A stretch of DNA of 60,000 nucleotides from Takakia lepidozioides (taxonomy: Eukaryota > Streptophyta > Takakiopsida > Takakiales > Takakiaceae): the NCBI GenBank assembly GCA_030704615.1, contig CM060734.1, positions 50,548,042 to 50,608,041 on the forward strand, written 5' to 3'. The translations under genes were made by a program, and so were the position numbers. The first letter of the stretch is position 1. Every line of letters starts with the position of its first letter. This document shows positions 21,149 through 34,786 of this stretch, piece after piece. The notes under the pieces were generated by a model. The model had not been told where the DNA came from and searched no databases. It was given only the letters and a program-made list of their open reading frames with translations.

Positions 21149-24100
21149 ATGGACAAGGAGATTGTAAACAGGAGCGTTGTGACATTCACAACGCGCATCA
21201 AAGAACTTGAAGCCATTGTTACTTCTCTTTCAGCTGAAATTGAGGTATCTCTCAAACTGGGCTTCCAGTCTATGCAACAACTCTATCTCTCTCTCAATTC
21301 GACACAACCAGAAGATGTATCCTCAGTGGAGATGCTGCCCCCTAGTAATATCTAGTAGGAGGGGCCCTGATTTTTTTAAACGTTGCATTGTTTGCAATTT
21401 TGCGGACTCTTGTGGAAGTCACTTGCGTCTTGGATGCCTTGATGATATAGAAATAGACACGTTAGAGATTAGTAGCTTATAGTTCTAAGCTCTGAACGAT
21501 TATGTGATAGAATCCCTTGTCCTGTCTTCAATGGGAAAAAGTGCTGGAGAATTACAGTGGTGGTCAAAACAGCAAACCTCTAAGGACTTCAACTTTCTGT
21601 TGGATGGCAGCTAAACCCTAAACCCTAACCTACGTCTAGTTCATACATGAGATCATAACTTCAACGTGAATCTGCACAGTGCAAATTGTTAATAGGCTGA
21701 TGCATGTTGCCTATGCAGATTCTCCAGAAGGAAAACGTGAGGCTGGCAAAGAGTCTATCAGACGGTACGAAAGATCAGGTGCAATTCTTGGGGCTGATCA
21801 ATAAATGTTTTGCTTGATCTTAGCAATACTACACATGTGAACGAGGGCCACTCGCATTGTCTGTTGTCAATGGCATATGCGGCAGTTTTCTCACAGTTGT
21901 AGCCTCAAGATCAGTATAACCATGTCTGCTTGAATCTCAATTGAGGTTTTGTTCACGTGCCTGGAAAGACACCTCTGCTTTCCAGAAGGAAATTAAACTA
22001 TCTATCCTGTCAAAACTCACATCCATTACGCTAAACATGAGATCTTAGTTGGATGGTGAAATATTTACAGCCACCAGTTTATCATGTTTGTGATGCTTGT
22101 ATGCAACTTGAACTGGTGCAAGGGGGAATCTGCATGGACAGACTGATGGAGAGTCTCATACAGGGCCATCAATGAGAGCTGAAGAAAATCCGCAGTCTGC
22201 CTCTCAAGAAAGAAATCTTGCAGTAATCAATTGGGAGGGTGTCGATGCTTGCACAACCAGCACCTGTGACAAAGTCCAACCAAAAGCAGGGAAACGGAAG
22301 AAGAGAAGTAAGTCAGGCCACTGGATTCTGAAAGCACTTCTGTAAAATTGACATGCTTGGGGGCATCATTGCTTTTGTGAGCCTTTGAAAGGCTGAGCTT
22401 TACTGGGGGATTTCTGTATTTGGTAGCCACGACACAGTTGCTGTGAGGATATTCTTTCCTCCCATGCCTCCAGTAGGAATAGTTGGCCAGTGGGCGCTAG
22501 GGATTTGGATGAGATCTACACTGCCTGTAACATTTGGCCTTGCACTAGTACCGACAAAGAGTACTGTGAATAAATCATTTTCTAAGGGCCTCAGAGATAG
22601 TTGGCATTCGTTGTTATGTGACATGGTCAAGTAGATGCTGCAAAAGGAGACATATCCCATTATTCCAAACGGCATGTCGCTTTGAAGCTCATGTATCTGG
22701 GTTCCAGGTAAAATGCGCTATATTTGATTGGTTTGATAGTGTGGCATTGAATGATACCTAAGGCCTTCAATTTTCCATATCCAACTTGGACAGGCTTCCC
22801 CACTATGATATGTCTTGATGAGTCTTCAGTTTCTGGAAATTTGTGGGAGGAGAGGGAAAGATGCAAGAGCTGTAATGTAAGGGTGGAACCTAAGGCAGCC
22901 AAGGATGGGCAGGTACCATGGATTTGCATCACAAGCTGGATCACAGAGGACAGTAGAGGTATGCTTAGCCTTTGTGACTAAGACTTTGAGCAAGATATGA
23001 ATTGGAGATTGGCAACTATCTGCAACCATTCACATCATTCAGTTGCATCTAATGGCTGGAGTTCATGGCTGAAACTGGAGAATTTGAAGAGCTGTGGCAT
23101 CCCTTTGAACATTTCAAACTCTTTAGTACATGCTGCTTGCAGAGGACATGTGTCAGCAGAAAGACTGTAGAAACTAGGTGGTTGCAAATTCGTGTTGATA
23201 ACTCTCATGTGCATGCCTCATAAATGTGTTTTGGACATTTTGGTGGCTGGGAAAAAATGAGTTGCTAAGTGGTCTATCTTTGATGTGAAGGCGGAGCTAT
23301 TTGCTGCTTTGGAGAAGACGCGGTTGATAATAGGGAAGCCATCTGATGCACAGTACTCACGGTGCGGGAGAACTGACAAGGGGGTGTCTGCCATCGGCCA
23401 GGTCTTCTCTTTGTTCTTGGGAAGCTCTCTCATGGCTCCCTATGCCCTTGAAGGTGCCTTTCTAGGCTTGGTCATGATATTGCAGACTTGTTGGCTTCTC
23501 CTAGTCTTCGTGTATGGTAGGCTGGAAAGTTGGGAAATTTTTTGTCCTAGGTATGGCAATGAAATGTGTATGTGTGATGTGGGTAGATGCTAATTTAGAA
23601 TTTGGTGATCTGGGTATTGATATTGAGGATGGAACTGTGTTCACTGTGTACTTTGACTGTTTCTTGATCTAACAAAAGCTGCATAAAGTAGATCTGTGTG
23701 AAAAGAGCCTGATCTTTTAATGTGGGAACCCGGGGCAGGTAGTAGCACTTTATTTGCGCTCTAACCGGAAACTCCAGGAGGAAGGGCACTGTACGGTGCC
23801 CAAGAATGTAGAAGACACATCAGATTTAGCTGTGTCACTCGAACCTAGTGTTCCTGAGGAGATTCAGCAACAAGTGAAAGGAGGTGACAGAGAGGAGCTA
23901 ATACAGACTGAGAATACAGCCAATGAAGTTCAAGGAGACAGGGTTATGATGGCAAGGGCAAGCCGTAGTGAAGAGGAAGTAGTTGCTGCAACAGCAGGTA
24001 TAATGCTGCTTTATCTTTGAAAGGGAGGATCAAAGGATGGATCTGCTTGTAAGTGGAGACAGAAGAATGAAATGAAATGAAATTGTACTTTATAATGTCC

Positions 24101-27100
24101 GTGGGAAGCTCAAAGAGCTTATGGGACAAGAGGAAGAAAGAAACAAGAAAGAGAGAGGGGCCACAAGCAGCCCAAAGCAACTATAGCTCAAGGGATTGTC
24201 TAAGAGGCACTTTATAACGTTCATTGGGGGAACCCCAAGGTCTGAATGGGACAACCTAGAATAACAAGAAAAAGGAAATAAAGATATAGAGACAGAAACA
24301 AATTAATTGTGTCTCCGGCCCAGACACCCCAAGGTACAAAGGTAAGGTGGGGACAAGGTCTCTCTTGCTAGAGAGGTAAACACTGACTGGTTCCAGAGCA
24401 TGGCATGAATCAGACGAGGAGGAGATTGATTATGTGGGGGTGCTGAACCGTGCCCTTCCTGATGATATCCGGATGCTTGGTTGGTGCCCTGTTCCGCACG
24501 GCTTCAATGCCAGGTCTGTCTACTTACCTTCCTCGTATCGGTATTGAGCCATTCAGTTTAATTGGAAGTTGCACCGGCCTTCACAATCAACCTTCCAACC
24601 AGAATGCTGAGCTATTTTGCAAATCTGAATGGAGATCCTGTGACTCGCAGTAGAGATGTCCTCAGTTGTTCCACAGATAACATACCTACGTTTGGCACTT
24701 GATGAGAAGCCTGTACTAAACACCATCAGCTGGCCCGACCAAAATCTCAAAGGGCCTGTAATAATTTTTTGTCACAAAGGGATTTGGCTACAATTGCAAG
24801 TAATTGTTTTTCTATTCCTGATTGGGCAGGTTCAGTTGCTTGTATCGAGAGTATAAGTACTTTTTCATCGATGATGGCCTCAATATCAATGTAAGTGCAG
24901 GTAGCTTAATAGCTCTGGAATCATTAAGTCTTAAGAATAGTAATGCTCATTGAATCTCTCAATAGTTATTCTACAATTCTATCAACTGGGGAGGATTTTT
25001 TTCTATAGTCATCATATTCGGGAACACGTTGCTTGCGATTTGAAATTGGCTGGGAGGGGTTTTAGTTAGTGCCTAGTATGTTGGGAAATTGTGCTCATCC
25101 CTACCCCACAGAGGCCTCATTGTCTGCCTGGCATTGAACTGTATATCTGTCCATATGCTTCCATATGCACAATTCGGAGGTCTTTGAAGCAGAAACATCT
25201 TTATCATGGCTTGCTGAATTTAGAAGTCCAGAAGTCATTACTTCAGAAGAAACTCTTTACTAAATATTTGTGAAAACAATAGCATTATCCTGATATCGTG
25301 GAGTCAAAGATAAAGCATTAACATTTGAACACTATGTGCTTTCAGACTATCATTCTCTCTCAGTGCAAATATTATTCTGAAAATGCTTAAAATAAAATTT
25401 CGTGTTTTATTAATTGGGACGAGGCAATGGTGTGATTCATCCACGGCTCCCAAGTTTCTTGAACATATATGGGGCAGCCCATTTTAGGCCACTCAGGCTT
25501 TTGGAGATACATATGTACAATTCACATGTAATGGAGGAGCTTAGGAAAAAGTAAGTCCAACACCTGCATTTCTTGTTAATTCAATGGTGGTGTTCTTGGT
25601 TAACTCTCGTTTACTCCCAGATTAAGGTAACTTTGGTTAGCCGAGAAAGCCTCAACTTAGCTGATTATACTTGCTTCAGGAAATGAAGGTGGCTTGTAAG
25701 AAATTTGAGGGGGAGCATGATTTTTCCAATTTCTGCAAAATGGATGCGGCCAACGTGCACAACTATGTGCGTACCATCAACAACTTCACCATTGTTCCCG
25801 TTGACGAAAGGTGTGCATCCTTCTTTCCTCCTATATTCTTTATGCTTTTAGTGTCACACACATTACCATATGTTAGTTCCCTCCTCTTTCTATATTGAGT
25901 ACCAATTCCAAGAAAAAAACATTCATACAAGGATAAAGGGGAAGACAAAGTCTTGACAATAGAGATGTGAAAATTGGAATCTTACAATGATGATTCAAAA
26001 CCTCCAAGTCATGTGGACCAGAGCATGAATTGATCTAGAAAATATGGAACTGAACAGGTGGGGAGGTCGGCAGGTCTGGGTGATGAGAGTAAAAGGGACT
26101 GCGTTTCTCTGGCATCAAGTCCGGTGCATGGCTGCGGTTCTTTTCATGGTGGGTTATGGGCATGAGTCTCCTATGGTGAGTTGTGCACTTTTTCTGAACT
26201 GATTGCTCTTTTGTCTGCTGTGATGAGCACTGTGGCAATTTCCAGTAGAGTTTCTATACCTGCTGGTGCTTTGTGGAACTATGAAAAAGATGTTGCTTGT
26301 TAACCGACATTTCAGGGACTTGTCAATGCGTGTATGTTCTTCCTCTGTGATTCTAGCCAGTGATTGGATTGCCTTTGGCCATGAGGGTCCCCTCTGTCAT
26401 ATTCTGAACTGTTGGGTGACCACTCTGTGAGGCTTCCGTGGACTGTACAGTCAAGTGTGCGTAATAGCCAAGGTAATGCTAGGCTTTTTGCTGAAGTATG
26501 CCTAGAGTGGTTGCCGTCTGCCTCGTGGAAGACCAGCCCCTCAGGAAAGAAATGGTGGTATTGCATACCATACTATGCTGCCATGCATGTCTTTTTCCCC
26601 ACTGGCTGTGATACCCTATTTGAGACCCTAGTTCACCTGTTTCATTTGTCTGATTCCAAGGCAGCTATGGTGGGTCCCCTGTAGTCTCATAAATGAACCA
26701 GGAGTAGAGTCACAGCAGAGTATAGGCGTGGGGTGCAGGTTGTGGAGGAACTGCTGGATCTTAGCAAGTTTGTGAGAAAACCGCAGTACATCATGGCTCC
26801 TGAGCTACCCCTGCTTCTCTCTTCATGCGGTTTTCAGGGCCTGGTTTTCCAGTGCCTTCATGGTATTACCCCTTTAATTATTAGTTATTGAGCTGAGAGA
26901 GAGATTATGATGTACTCAGTGCTTGATAGCCTTGTCATTCTGTCATGTAACCTTCTGGGAAAAGATGTTTTCATTAGATGTTTCTTGCCGTAGCTATACC
27001 CTTGTGGGTGAAGAGATAGGATGCTGAAGATAATTATATTGTATGCTGTAGCAGATGGATTGAGGCACCTCCGATTGCACTTGGAGAAACAGTTGCAGGA

Positions 27101-27631
27101 TATCCTTGTGAATGCTGCCCTCCTGCAACAAGGCTTGTTGGAGCTCACCATCTCTGGTGGGATATTACATGTCTATTCATTGTGTGGTCAACCTGAGAAG
27201 TCGTGCTGCACAATGGACCGTTTGTGAGTACATTTGAATTTGTGCTACATGGCTCCATTGATAGTTAGATCCATGCTGGAGACAGTCATGGGATGTGCTT
27301 TGTTTTCAGGAAACACTTTAAGGATGTGCCCCAACCACGAAAGCAAGAAGAGCATTCATGTTCCACTTACAATCCGCCCAACTGAGCGTAAGTATTTGTT
27401 TCTGTCACACCTGTTACTGTGTTGAGTTTTTTGTAGTTCCCAGACATTCAAGGGTTTTGAGCAGCTGGAATGGTGAAATATGAGCTGTATGTTGAAACAT
27501 TTAACGTAATCACTTGCATTTCATGCCAGAACTTTGACATATCTTTGCAAATCTAATTGCCAAACTGGGCTTATGCAGCAAGCTACAAGGAGCGTCGGGG
27601 AAGGACGACTTCTCTAACTGCAGGTGCATAG
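21149..27631 (+). CDS. PUS3: tRNA pseudouridine(38/39) synthase, DEG1/PUS3 type
   Basis: A TruA-family enzyme that isomerises uridine 38/39 in the tRNA anticodon stem-loop. Fifteen exons join in phase: 21149-21244, 21719-21764, 22164-22307, 22650-22707, 22913-22958, 23291-23401, 23739-23997, 24399-24513, 24830-24890, 25680-25810, 26058-26175, 26739-26862, 27055-27156, 27310-27387 and 27579-27631, about 513 residues. Exons 1-2 give a short coiled coil (RIKELEAIVTSLSAEIE). Exons 4-6 carry HYSKRHVALKLMYLGSRYHG and YSRCGRTDKGVSAIGQ with the catalytic Asp. Then come VVALYLRSN, GWCPVPHGFNAR, GEHDFSNFCKMDAANVHNY, GTAFLWHQVRCMAAVLFMVG and RKPQYIMAPELPLLLSSC. The usual Trp of YLGWRYHG is Ser here. Exon 7 holds a long acidic insertion. 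Exon 4 could start 3 bp earlier. Confidence 0.92.
21612..21629 (+). repeat. Short interstitial telomere-type repeat
   Basis: The first PUS3 intron contains taaaccctaaaccctaac, about two and a half units of the plant telomere repeat (TTTAGGG on the other strand). It could be a telo-box cluster or a chance or repair-derived insertion. Confidence 0.7.
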
Positions 27632-29531
27632 TGGACAATTATCATCACATCTATACCATGGCATGTAGCTCATTGTTATAACCCCTGGAACCCTTGATAC
27701 AGTGCTATGACTTCCCACAACATTTACCTGTCTCTCTGCAATTCATCTTCCTCAAAAGTTGTAGGTATGAGTTGGGGACTTGGGCAGATAGGACAACTGA
27801 GTTTCTCTCTTTTGCGCTTCAGTTTGTCTGAAGCATTTTTTTGTGCATCTTTCAGCTTCATCATCGTTTAACGTGGTATGCTTGGTCAGGCCATCCTGAT
27901 GTGATATTCTGAGGCAACACAATGCCTACATTTTTAGATTACTTGTTATACAGACTTGTCACACCGTTGTGGAATGTTGCGGCTCACAAAAGAGTTGAGG
28001 CTTACAAAAGAGTTGAGGCTTTTCTTTAATAGCACAAGGGAGAGAGAACTTCTTGACCTGTTGCAGGCTTGTCCTGACCTGGTCTTGTTCTTGACCTGGT
28101 CCCTAAGTATTATAAGAATTATGAAGTATTAAGAAGTATTATTGCGAGTCCATCGTTCAATTCACTAAGTGCCACTCCACTACAGTTACTATTCTTGTCG
28201 CTTGTTGCTTGTCCGTAAAAACATTAAAATCAATTTTCCATAATTTACAATTTATTGGATAGTATTGAAGTTTTTATGTATATTTACTGTAGATTTATAT
28301 TATCGTTTATATTTTTTTATATCTAGATATCAAAATGCAAATATAGTTTGAATACAAGGAAAGCAACAAAATATTTTTGCGGTCAATAAACTATAGGTCT
28401 CCTCCACAATTAGTTATCCATGTTATTTTTTCATCTTGTAACTATTTTTTAAGAACATCAATTCCAATGACTCTCCTCCTATTTTCTTAAAAAACAAAAC
28501 AAAACAAAACAAAATCAATTTTATCTTCACTTTTATCCAACAATAATTTTATGAGGTTTTAATGCAGATATTCTACAAATGAATTCCGTATCAACAAAAC
28601 AATTATAAATATTCATGACATGGAAATCCAATTCACAATTATAAATATCATACCTAGTATTACCAAAAGCTTATCAGACGGACCATACTACATAGATCTG
28701 TATTTATTGCTTTCAAATTATCTAAGTATTAATTTTGCTGCCAACATCTCTCATCAACTAGGAGGAGCCACTGCACTCATGGCTGATTTTTGCACCTGTC
28801 ACAAGGCATTTGACAGGCAGAAAAAGGCGAAAAAAAGGCAATGAGAAAAAAATGCCTGTCACAGTGAAAGTCAAAAAACAAAATAGCCTGTCAAAAGAAA
28901 GGCAGAAATTTCTGATAATTAGGGGTAATTTGATTACTAAGTCCACCTAGGAGAGGCTCACAAAGCCTGAAAGCTACAAATGAATAGAAAATCTGCAGAG
29001 ATTATTGATAGTTATTAGCAATTTTATTACTAAGTCCACCTAGAGGCTAGGAGAGGCTAAAAAAGGTACAATTTGCTAGTAGTTTTTGTTAATCTTACTA
29101 GTAAGTCCACCTAGGGGAGCCTCACCGAGCATTGCCAGCAGTGTTTTTCCTAGGAAATTTGGAAAACAGCACGAGTGGCTACAGTTATGCAGAAAATAGC
29201 AGTACATTCTATTCATCCACTGAAATCATCCACTTCTGTACCATAATCCATATATATCATCCATATTTGGCAAATGCATCCATAATTTATTTTTATTTGG
29301 AGAAATTTGGCAATTTCATCCATGAAAACATGGGACTTTCGACAGAATATTCCTTTATTTTTTTGAGGTCGAAATCTGGCGAAAATTTGCCTATAAAAAA
29401 AACGTTGAGTGCCAGCTGCCCTTCTTTGTTTTTCAAGCCTTAAACCTCCAAGCTTACTTAGGCTCTCCCTCTTTGTTTCATGTGCGTGCTCCAGCCTCCA
29501 TTCTTAGTTTTTTTTTTTTTTTTTCTTTCCT
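27632..29531. other. AT-rich gene-poor region downstream of PUS3
   Basis: No gene is recognised. From about 28.2 kb the sequence becomes markedly AT-rich. A motif 'taagtccacctag' occurs three times at about 28937, 29030 and 29101, followed by variants of gaggctca. Around 28795-28900 the words 'cctgtcac', 'gacaggc' and 'ggcagaaa' recur, and relatives appear again near 30120-30240. Confidence 0.45.
28935..29125 (+). repeat. Three-copy degenerate repeat (taagtccacctag)
   Basis: Three copies of '(t)tactaagtccacctag' or 'tagtaagtccacctag', spaced 70-95 bp, each followed by a gaggct/gagcct word. This looks like a decayed minisatellite or part of a transposon end. Confidence 0.6.
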
Positions 29532-29690
29532 TGAGACCAGGTGTTGAGTAGACAGATATGTGGAAATATCCATTTTGGATAATGTGGGCATGCACTTGCT
29601 TTCTTGTTTCTAGGTCTTTACTCTTGATACACCCTTGTAAAATGCACAATTAAGTACTCGAGTCTGGCGGCCAAAATGAATTGCTGGTTC
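29532..29690 (-). pseudogene. Relic of a PPR gene, N-terminal repeat region
   Basis: The minus strand reads LQGCIKSKDLETRKQVHAHI, which matches LQECIKMKCLAEGKQVHAHI in the first L-type motif of the complete PPR gene near 47.9 kb. The match is also visible at nucleotide level ('gcatgccca', 'gtgggcatgcac'). The frame is broken on both sides, and a poly-T run flanks it at 29508-29525. This piece is from the opposite end of the gene to the relics at 1.3 and 6.8 kb. Confidence 0.6.
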
Positions 29691-32600
29691 AAATCGTGTA
29701 GTGCCTGTTTGACTTGTTCTCCCTTACACCGTGTACCCACAGCCACAACAGTGCCAGAAAAATTCTTCTTGAGTCCCTCTCCTGATCGTGTTTCATGACT
29801 CAAAATCTTAACTTACAATCAACTGGCATATTGTATTCCTAGCTCATTGATAAGCCAAGAGAATCTCTCTCAAAGAAGAGAGGCTTGGGACTACCTATGA
29901 AGAGGTTAAAAATGCTAAAGTCTTATAGTTAGAGAATAAGTGGTACAAATGCTACATGTTTGGGTTGGAACCCATGAAAATAGTAAAGACAATACCATAT
30001 GTATTCACGGACTGGAGCTTCACTAATTGTAGTTGTAAGAAGTTCACATTTTATTTTATTTTTATTTTTTAACTTCACACTTCTTTTATTTTTCGTCTTA
30101 ATTTCATATGACAAAATTGTGTGAAAGGTCAAAAATCTGTCAACCTGTCATGTGAAAGGCATTTTCTCAAAGTTGTATGTCACAGTGAAAGTTAAAAAAA
30201 AAATTTAACATTTCACAAAAAAGGTAGGCCTACCTGTCAAAAAACAACTCTGGCTGCACTTGCCCCAATACTTGCCCCAATACGGCAATCTACCCCAAAA
30301 AAGTGCTCCATGGTTGGCTCAGCGTGTTGCGGGCCCGCCTTAATCGTGGTGCCGGGCACTTTGCCAATTATACCGGGACCCACCAACCAGGCTACATTAA
30401 ACTTGTAAGTTATTTGGGAGTTAATGCGATATGATGGCCTCGGTCAACGCGCCCAGATTGTGATCAAGGGCGTGCCCGGGGGCTATCTGGTATCATCCCA
30501 CAAAATTTACTGTCGTCCCTGTAAACGAGGGCATATAGCGTTTGACTTGCCGTGCTAACCATGGAGATGCTCTAAGGTATATTCATCAATGCAGTATCTA
30601 GACCTTTGGTCAACCACGTTAAGGGTCATTCACACTTGCTGATACACTCATTGGTCGCTGATACCTACTTCTGTTCATATATACAACCTCGCCACCGATT
30701 AGGATCCTACGTGACTGATTACGTGGCACACTATCGGCGCGCTTATCGTTGAGCGATAACCCCGCTCATACCTTACGCCGGATCTTCACATTTTGAACAT
30801 TCACGCGCCTATTGCCGGCAATCTATCACTCCGAAACCTCAGCATGTAAATTATCTATCTCTCTATCTCCTTCATTGAGGCCCAGCTTCGTTGCAAGCTT
30901 CACGCAAGCTTCGGGGCAGTGAATGTTGCAGATTGCGTTGATATGCATAGGTTGGGCGAGATGCAGACACAATCCTCTAGTGCAATGGATCTCTCGCAGT
31001 GGATCTGTAGAGGCAACAAGGCCAATGCGAGGGAGAGGGAGAGAAGGCCGAGGAGCAGCTAATTCGGGAAGGCAGAAGACACAAGGTTAAGGATTTTTGT
31101 GCTTCCAAAACAATATGAAAGAACTGCATCAACAGAATTACCTTAAGTGGCCTCATGATGTTGAATTGCTCAAACCTCAGTAGTCTGACAAGTCTTCAGG
31201 AGAAATGCTTAATTTCGCTGCTAGAAGGAAGAAGGAGTTGGACAAGCTGTGATGGGCCTCAATTATCACACGTTATCGCATGTTTGTTTCATGAACAGGG
31301 ATAGCGTGTGTGAGTTGAGAGCTTACGACATGGTCTATTTATCAACAAGTATAAACGGTGATAGTATGCTGCTAATAAATAGTTACCGAAACCATAAAAA
31401 AAAATTAGGTCGAGGTGATAAAATGAGATGTTGATAATGTTAACCTATTTTACGTTGGTAGCATATCAGCAAGTGTGAAGGCTCTTTTATCCATGTAGGA
31501 TATTGAGATTGATTAGGAAATGGCTATAAGAAAACCTATTTCTAAGAAATACTTTGCACCCATCTATAAAGACATATTGGGAGTGGGGGACATTGTTGCT
31601 TTCAAAACCAATATGCAGATGAATTAATTGAAATCAAATAGTATTGTAATTTGTTCGTAACAATCAAAACATAGGTTGTGCGCTGATTGGTTGCCATGAA
31701 CAGTTTTAAAGTTTCTTTGAGCTTGGGAGGCGTTAGTTTTTGAAGGGGGCAATCCTTCACATACATCAAACATGAGTCTTAATTTGGTCTCCTTGTTCAT
31801 CCTAACTACTAACTAGTTGTGGTACAGGCTCATTGGCCTGACCATTCTGCATACATATTATTCTTTGATAAATAATAATTTTATTTTTGAATTATCTGTG
31901 TTCATTCTACGGACTGTCCACCAATGGAGTGACATCACAATAATTTTCTAAATAAATTGTATGTGGAGTCATCAGATTTTGGAGTCATCAGGATTCAAAG
32001 CTGAAACTGTCACCAAAAATGTCTTTAAACGACATTTTACGTGTGCATGTATGTCACAAATAGGAGTAGGTTGAGGATAAGACTCATCACCTACTACCGG
32101 GTAAGTAGTTTGCTTTCAAGACCAACATTTGGTCAAATCTTAAATGTCCTTTAGTTCGTCAAATTGATCATGGGAGGTCGTGATCAAATTGACACCCATG
32201 ATATGTGTGTATATTGCTAATAAATTGTTGTGGGCAAAAAACACTAATGTTTTAAGGTAGGATAGCCACTCCATTTCCTCTAATTCCTCGTCCTTCCTTA
32301 CACTGCTGATTGTAGTATCATCAAATTTGTTGTAGCCACCACTGGTAATGCTCAATCTTTGCGGGAACCAAGTTGGTTAAGCATCACCTCGATGGCAACA
32401 ATGAAAGCTCCTGATTATCTCTTAAGATTTGTGCCATTGAGCTCACTTTCAAACGTTACAGTCCAGAAGTATCATCACTGTTCAGAATATAGGCTGCCAG
32501 TCTACCATCATTGTTGAACTTCTCTGTACAATCCATGCAATCAGTAGAACATTTCGACCCAGCAAGCACAGCTTAATATTATTCAATGTAGCAATAGGAT

Positions 32601-32830
32601 AGAACTCTACAATAGCGTTCATTACCCGGAACAATAATGCCGCCGTCGTTGAAAATTAGCATATCAGTTTACTATCAAACCTGACGTTTCATTATCTGCT
32701 CATGAGAGCCATCACTGAATAAACTAATCAGGAATCAATAGACAGACTTCACTGATGTGGGTAGACAGGAGGCTCTGCATACCCAAAGCATGAAAGATTT
32801 ACTATTTTACATAAAACTGCCCCATCTATC
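29691..32830. other. No gene recognised
   Basis: The stretch is largely AT-rich, with an island near 30300-30800 containing words such as cgggcccgcc and gtgcccgggggc. No open frame here resembles a protein I know. Confidence 0.45.
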
Positions 32831-34786
32831 TTATGCAACTACACATCTGTCCCTAACTGCAACTGCTTCCACTCTTGTTCCGATGGTTGGTTTCAGATAT
32901 CCTTCACAAATGGCAGGGGCGCCAAAGAAGTCTGATGTAGTACTCTCCAGGAAATAAATGAAGAGATCATACAGACAACAGTTTTCTACGGGGAGTCCGA
33001 ATCACCTGTGGCAATTATCAACAATAAGTCTTTGTTGTCCCGGTAAGCCTGAATAAGTGCCGCTGCTTTATAAGCAAAGAAACCCAACATAAGGGGTGTC
33101 ACCTGCTCACATCAACAACATTCATCCCTGGTAAGAAAGGACTTCCTAAACTTCGACTTCACCTCTTACTAGTTTAAGAAGATGAGCAGAAGTTAGCCTA
33201 AAAGATAGGTCACTGTGTTCCAGAAACAGTCTCCTGATGAACCTATCATTTGACCTAGGGAGTACATTTAAGATCAATAGAAACGATTTGATAACATACC
33301 TCCAAGTGAAAAGAGTCGCTAGAAGTTCCTGTAAAATGAGTAGAGATAGCCCAGAGGAAGTAGAGTGCAGCAGGGATGACTAAGCGTGGAGATGATAATG
33401 AAATTCCACACCCACGAATAGCCTTCTCCAAGGACTCTTGCACATCACTACTGCGTATGCCGATTCTATACCAAACATCCAAATCCGTCAGCTCTGATCA
33501 CTGTGGCTGATAGGACATGCTGCACAGGTTGCACCCTAGAAACACGAAACCATCGCCTTTAACTCAAAAATCCGTATAATACTATAATCCACAATGATCT
33601 TGGACAGAGGTTTAGTCAGCTTACGTCTTCTTTCTCCTTTTCTGGAAGATTTCGGCAATATTCTTTTCCGACACCGAGTCAGCATGACGATAGAGCAATT
33701 GCAAGTACATGTAGCTGCATTTTCATCATTAGCATATGTGAGTACTCCACTAGATGCTCTGCTGCTAACAAAGTTTCTCAAAGACAATGAGTCCAATGAC
33801 ATACCAAAATATGTGAGATACAAATTAACATAAATATAAAATTCACCATGATGATAATCGTACCAAAGCAAAAAACGCTATCATGAAGCTCACCTTCCAA
33901 CCGCTCCAATGGTGTAGCTGATGGCAGTCTGCACGAACGGAGCAAACACAACAGGTTCAGAATTTCCACATGCAATCAACAAAATGCTCGTACCATCAAT
34001 ATTTCACTCAATAGGTACCGCTCCCAATAATCAACTGAAGAAAATCAAAACCTAGAGACTACACCCTACAGTGCGTTGAGGCAGGAAATGAAGTGTTGGA
34101 TTGACAACCTGTGGGGACAAAGTGAGAAAGATGTATGCATCAACAGCCGCTGCTACTCCAATTGTTGTAGATGAAAGATCCTTCTTCAGCTGCACACAAT
34201 CAGAAGCCATGCGTAATCAACAAACACACAATTCATTTGTGTGCTCGAACCCAAAACTCAAATAAAATCCCTTGATGACCTAATCTTCAAAATCTCCAAA
34301 GATTTCCAAACACAGTCACAAACGCATTGCTAGTTCAGGCTGCTTACAGCTTCATACTCCTCGAAACCCTTCCTCCGCCGATTCGCCCTCGCTTGTTCTT
34401 TGTCCTGAGCACATTTTCCACATCAATACACATCAGAACCACTTTCACTCAAACCCTATCCCCAAAACCCCACAAACAAAAAGACGCTCCCTCACATAAC
34501 CGCCATAGCCAAAAATAAATCAAAAACCAACACAATGCACCTCTGCGCTTGAGCTCGTCGTCGGCTTCTCGTCCTCCACAACGGACTCAGACAAAGACCC
34601 GCCAACGGCAGCCACTAGTAGCGACCTCCTCGCACTGCCATGGCAGCTACTTGCCCCTCTCGCAATGCAGCTGGATTGCAGCGTAAGCTGGTGGAGGGAT
34701 GCACCCAGAAACAAAGAAGCCACCTTTGAGTTCGCATGGAACCCAGTGCCGAGCACAGCGAGAGTGGACGTCAGAGACGACGCCAT
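32831..34786 (-). CDS. Chloroplast multi-pass membrane protein, function unknown
   Basis: Eight exons join in phase with standard splice sites: 34786-34541, 34404-34348, 34189-34109, 33928-33894, 33714-33625, 33465-33300, 33102-33006 and 32931-32831, giving 290 residues from ATG to TAA. The N-terminus (MASSLTSTLAVLGTGFHANS and a long Ser/Ala-rich stretch) looks like a chloroplast transit peptide. A charged segment (DKEQARANRRRKGFEEYEA) precedes a membrane domain. Hydrophobic segments are near IGVAAAVDAYIFLTL, AISYTIGAVGSYMYLQLL, LVIPAALYFLWAI and TPLMLGFFAYKAAALI. Between the second and third lie KKTIGIRSSDV and SLSSPRLVIP. The pattern resembles uncharacterised plastid membrane proteins conserved in plants, but I cannot name the family. 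Likely thylakoid or envelope; that is inference. Confidence 0.75.
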
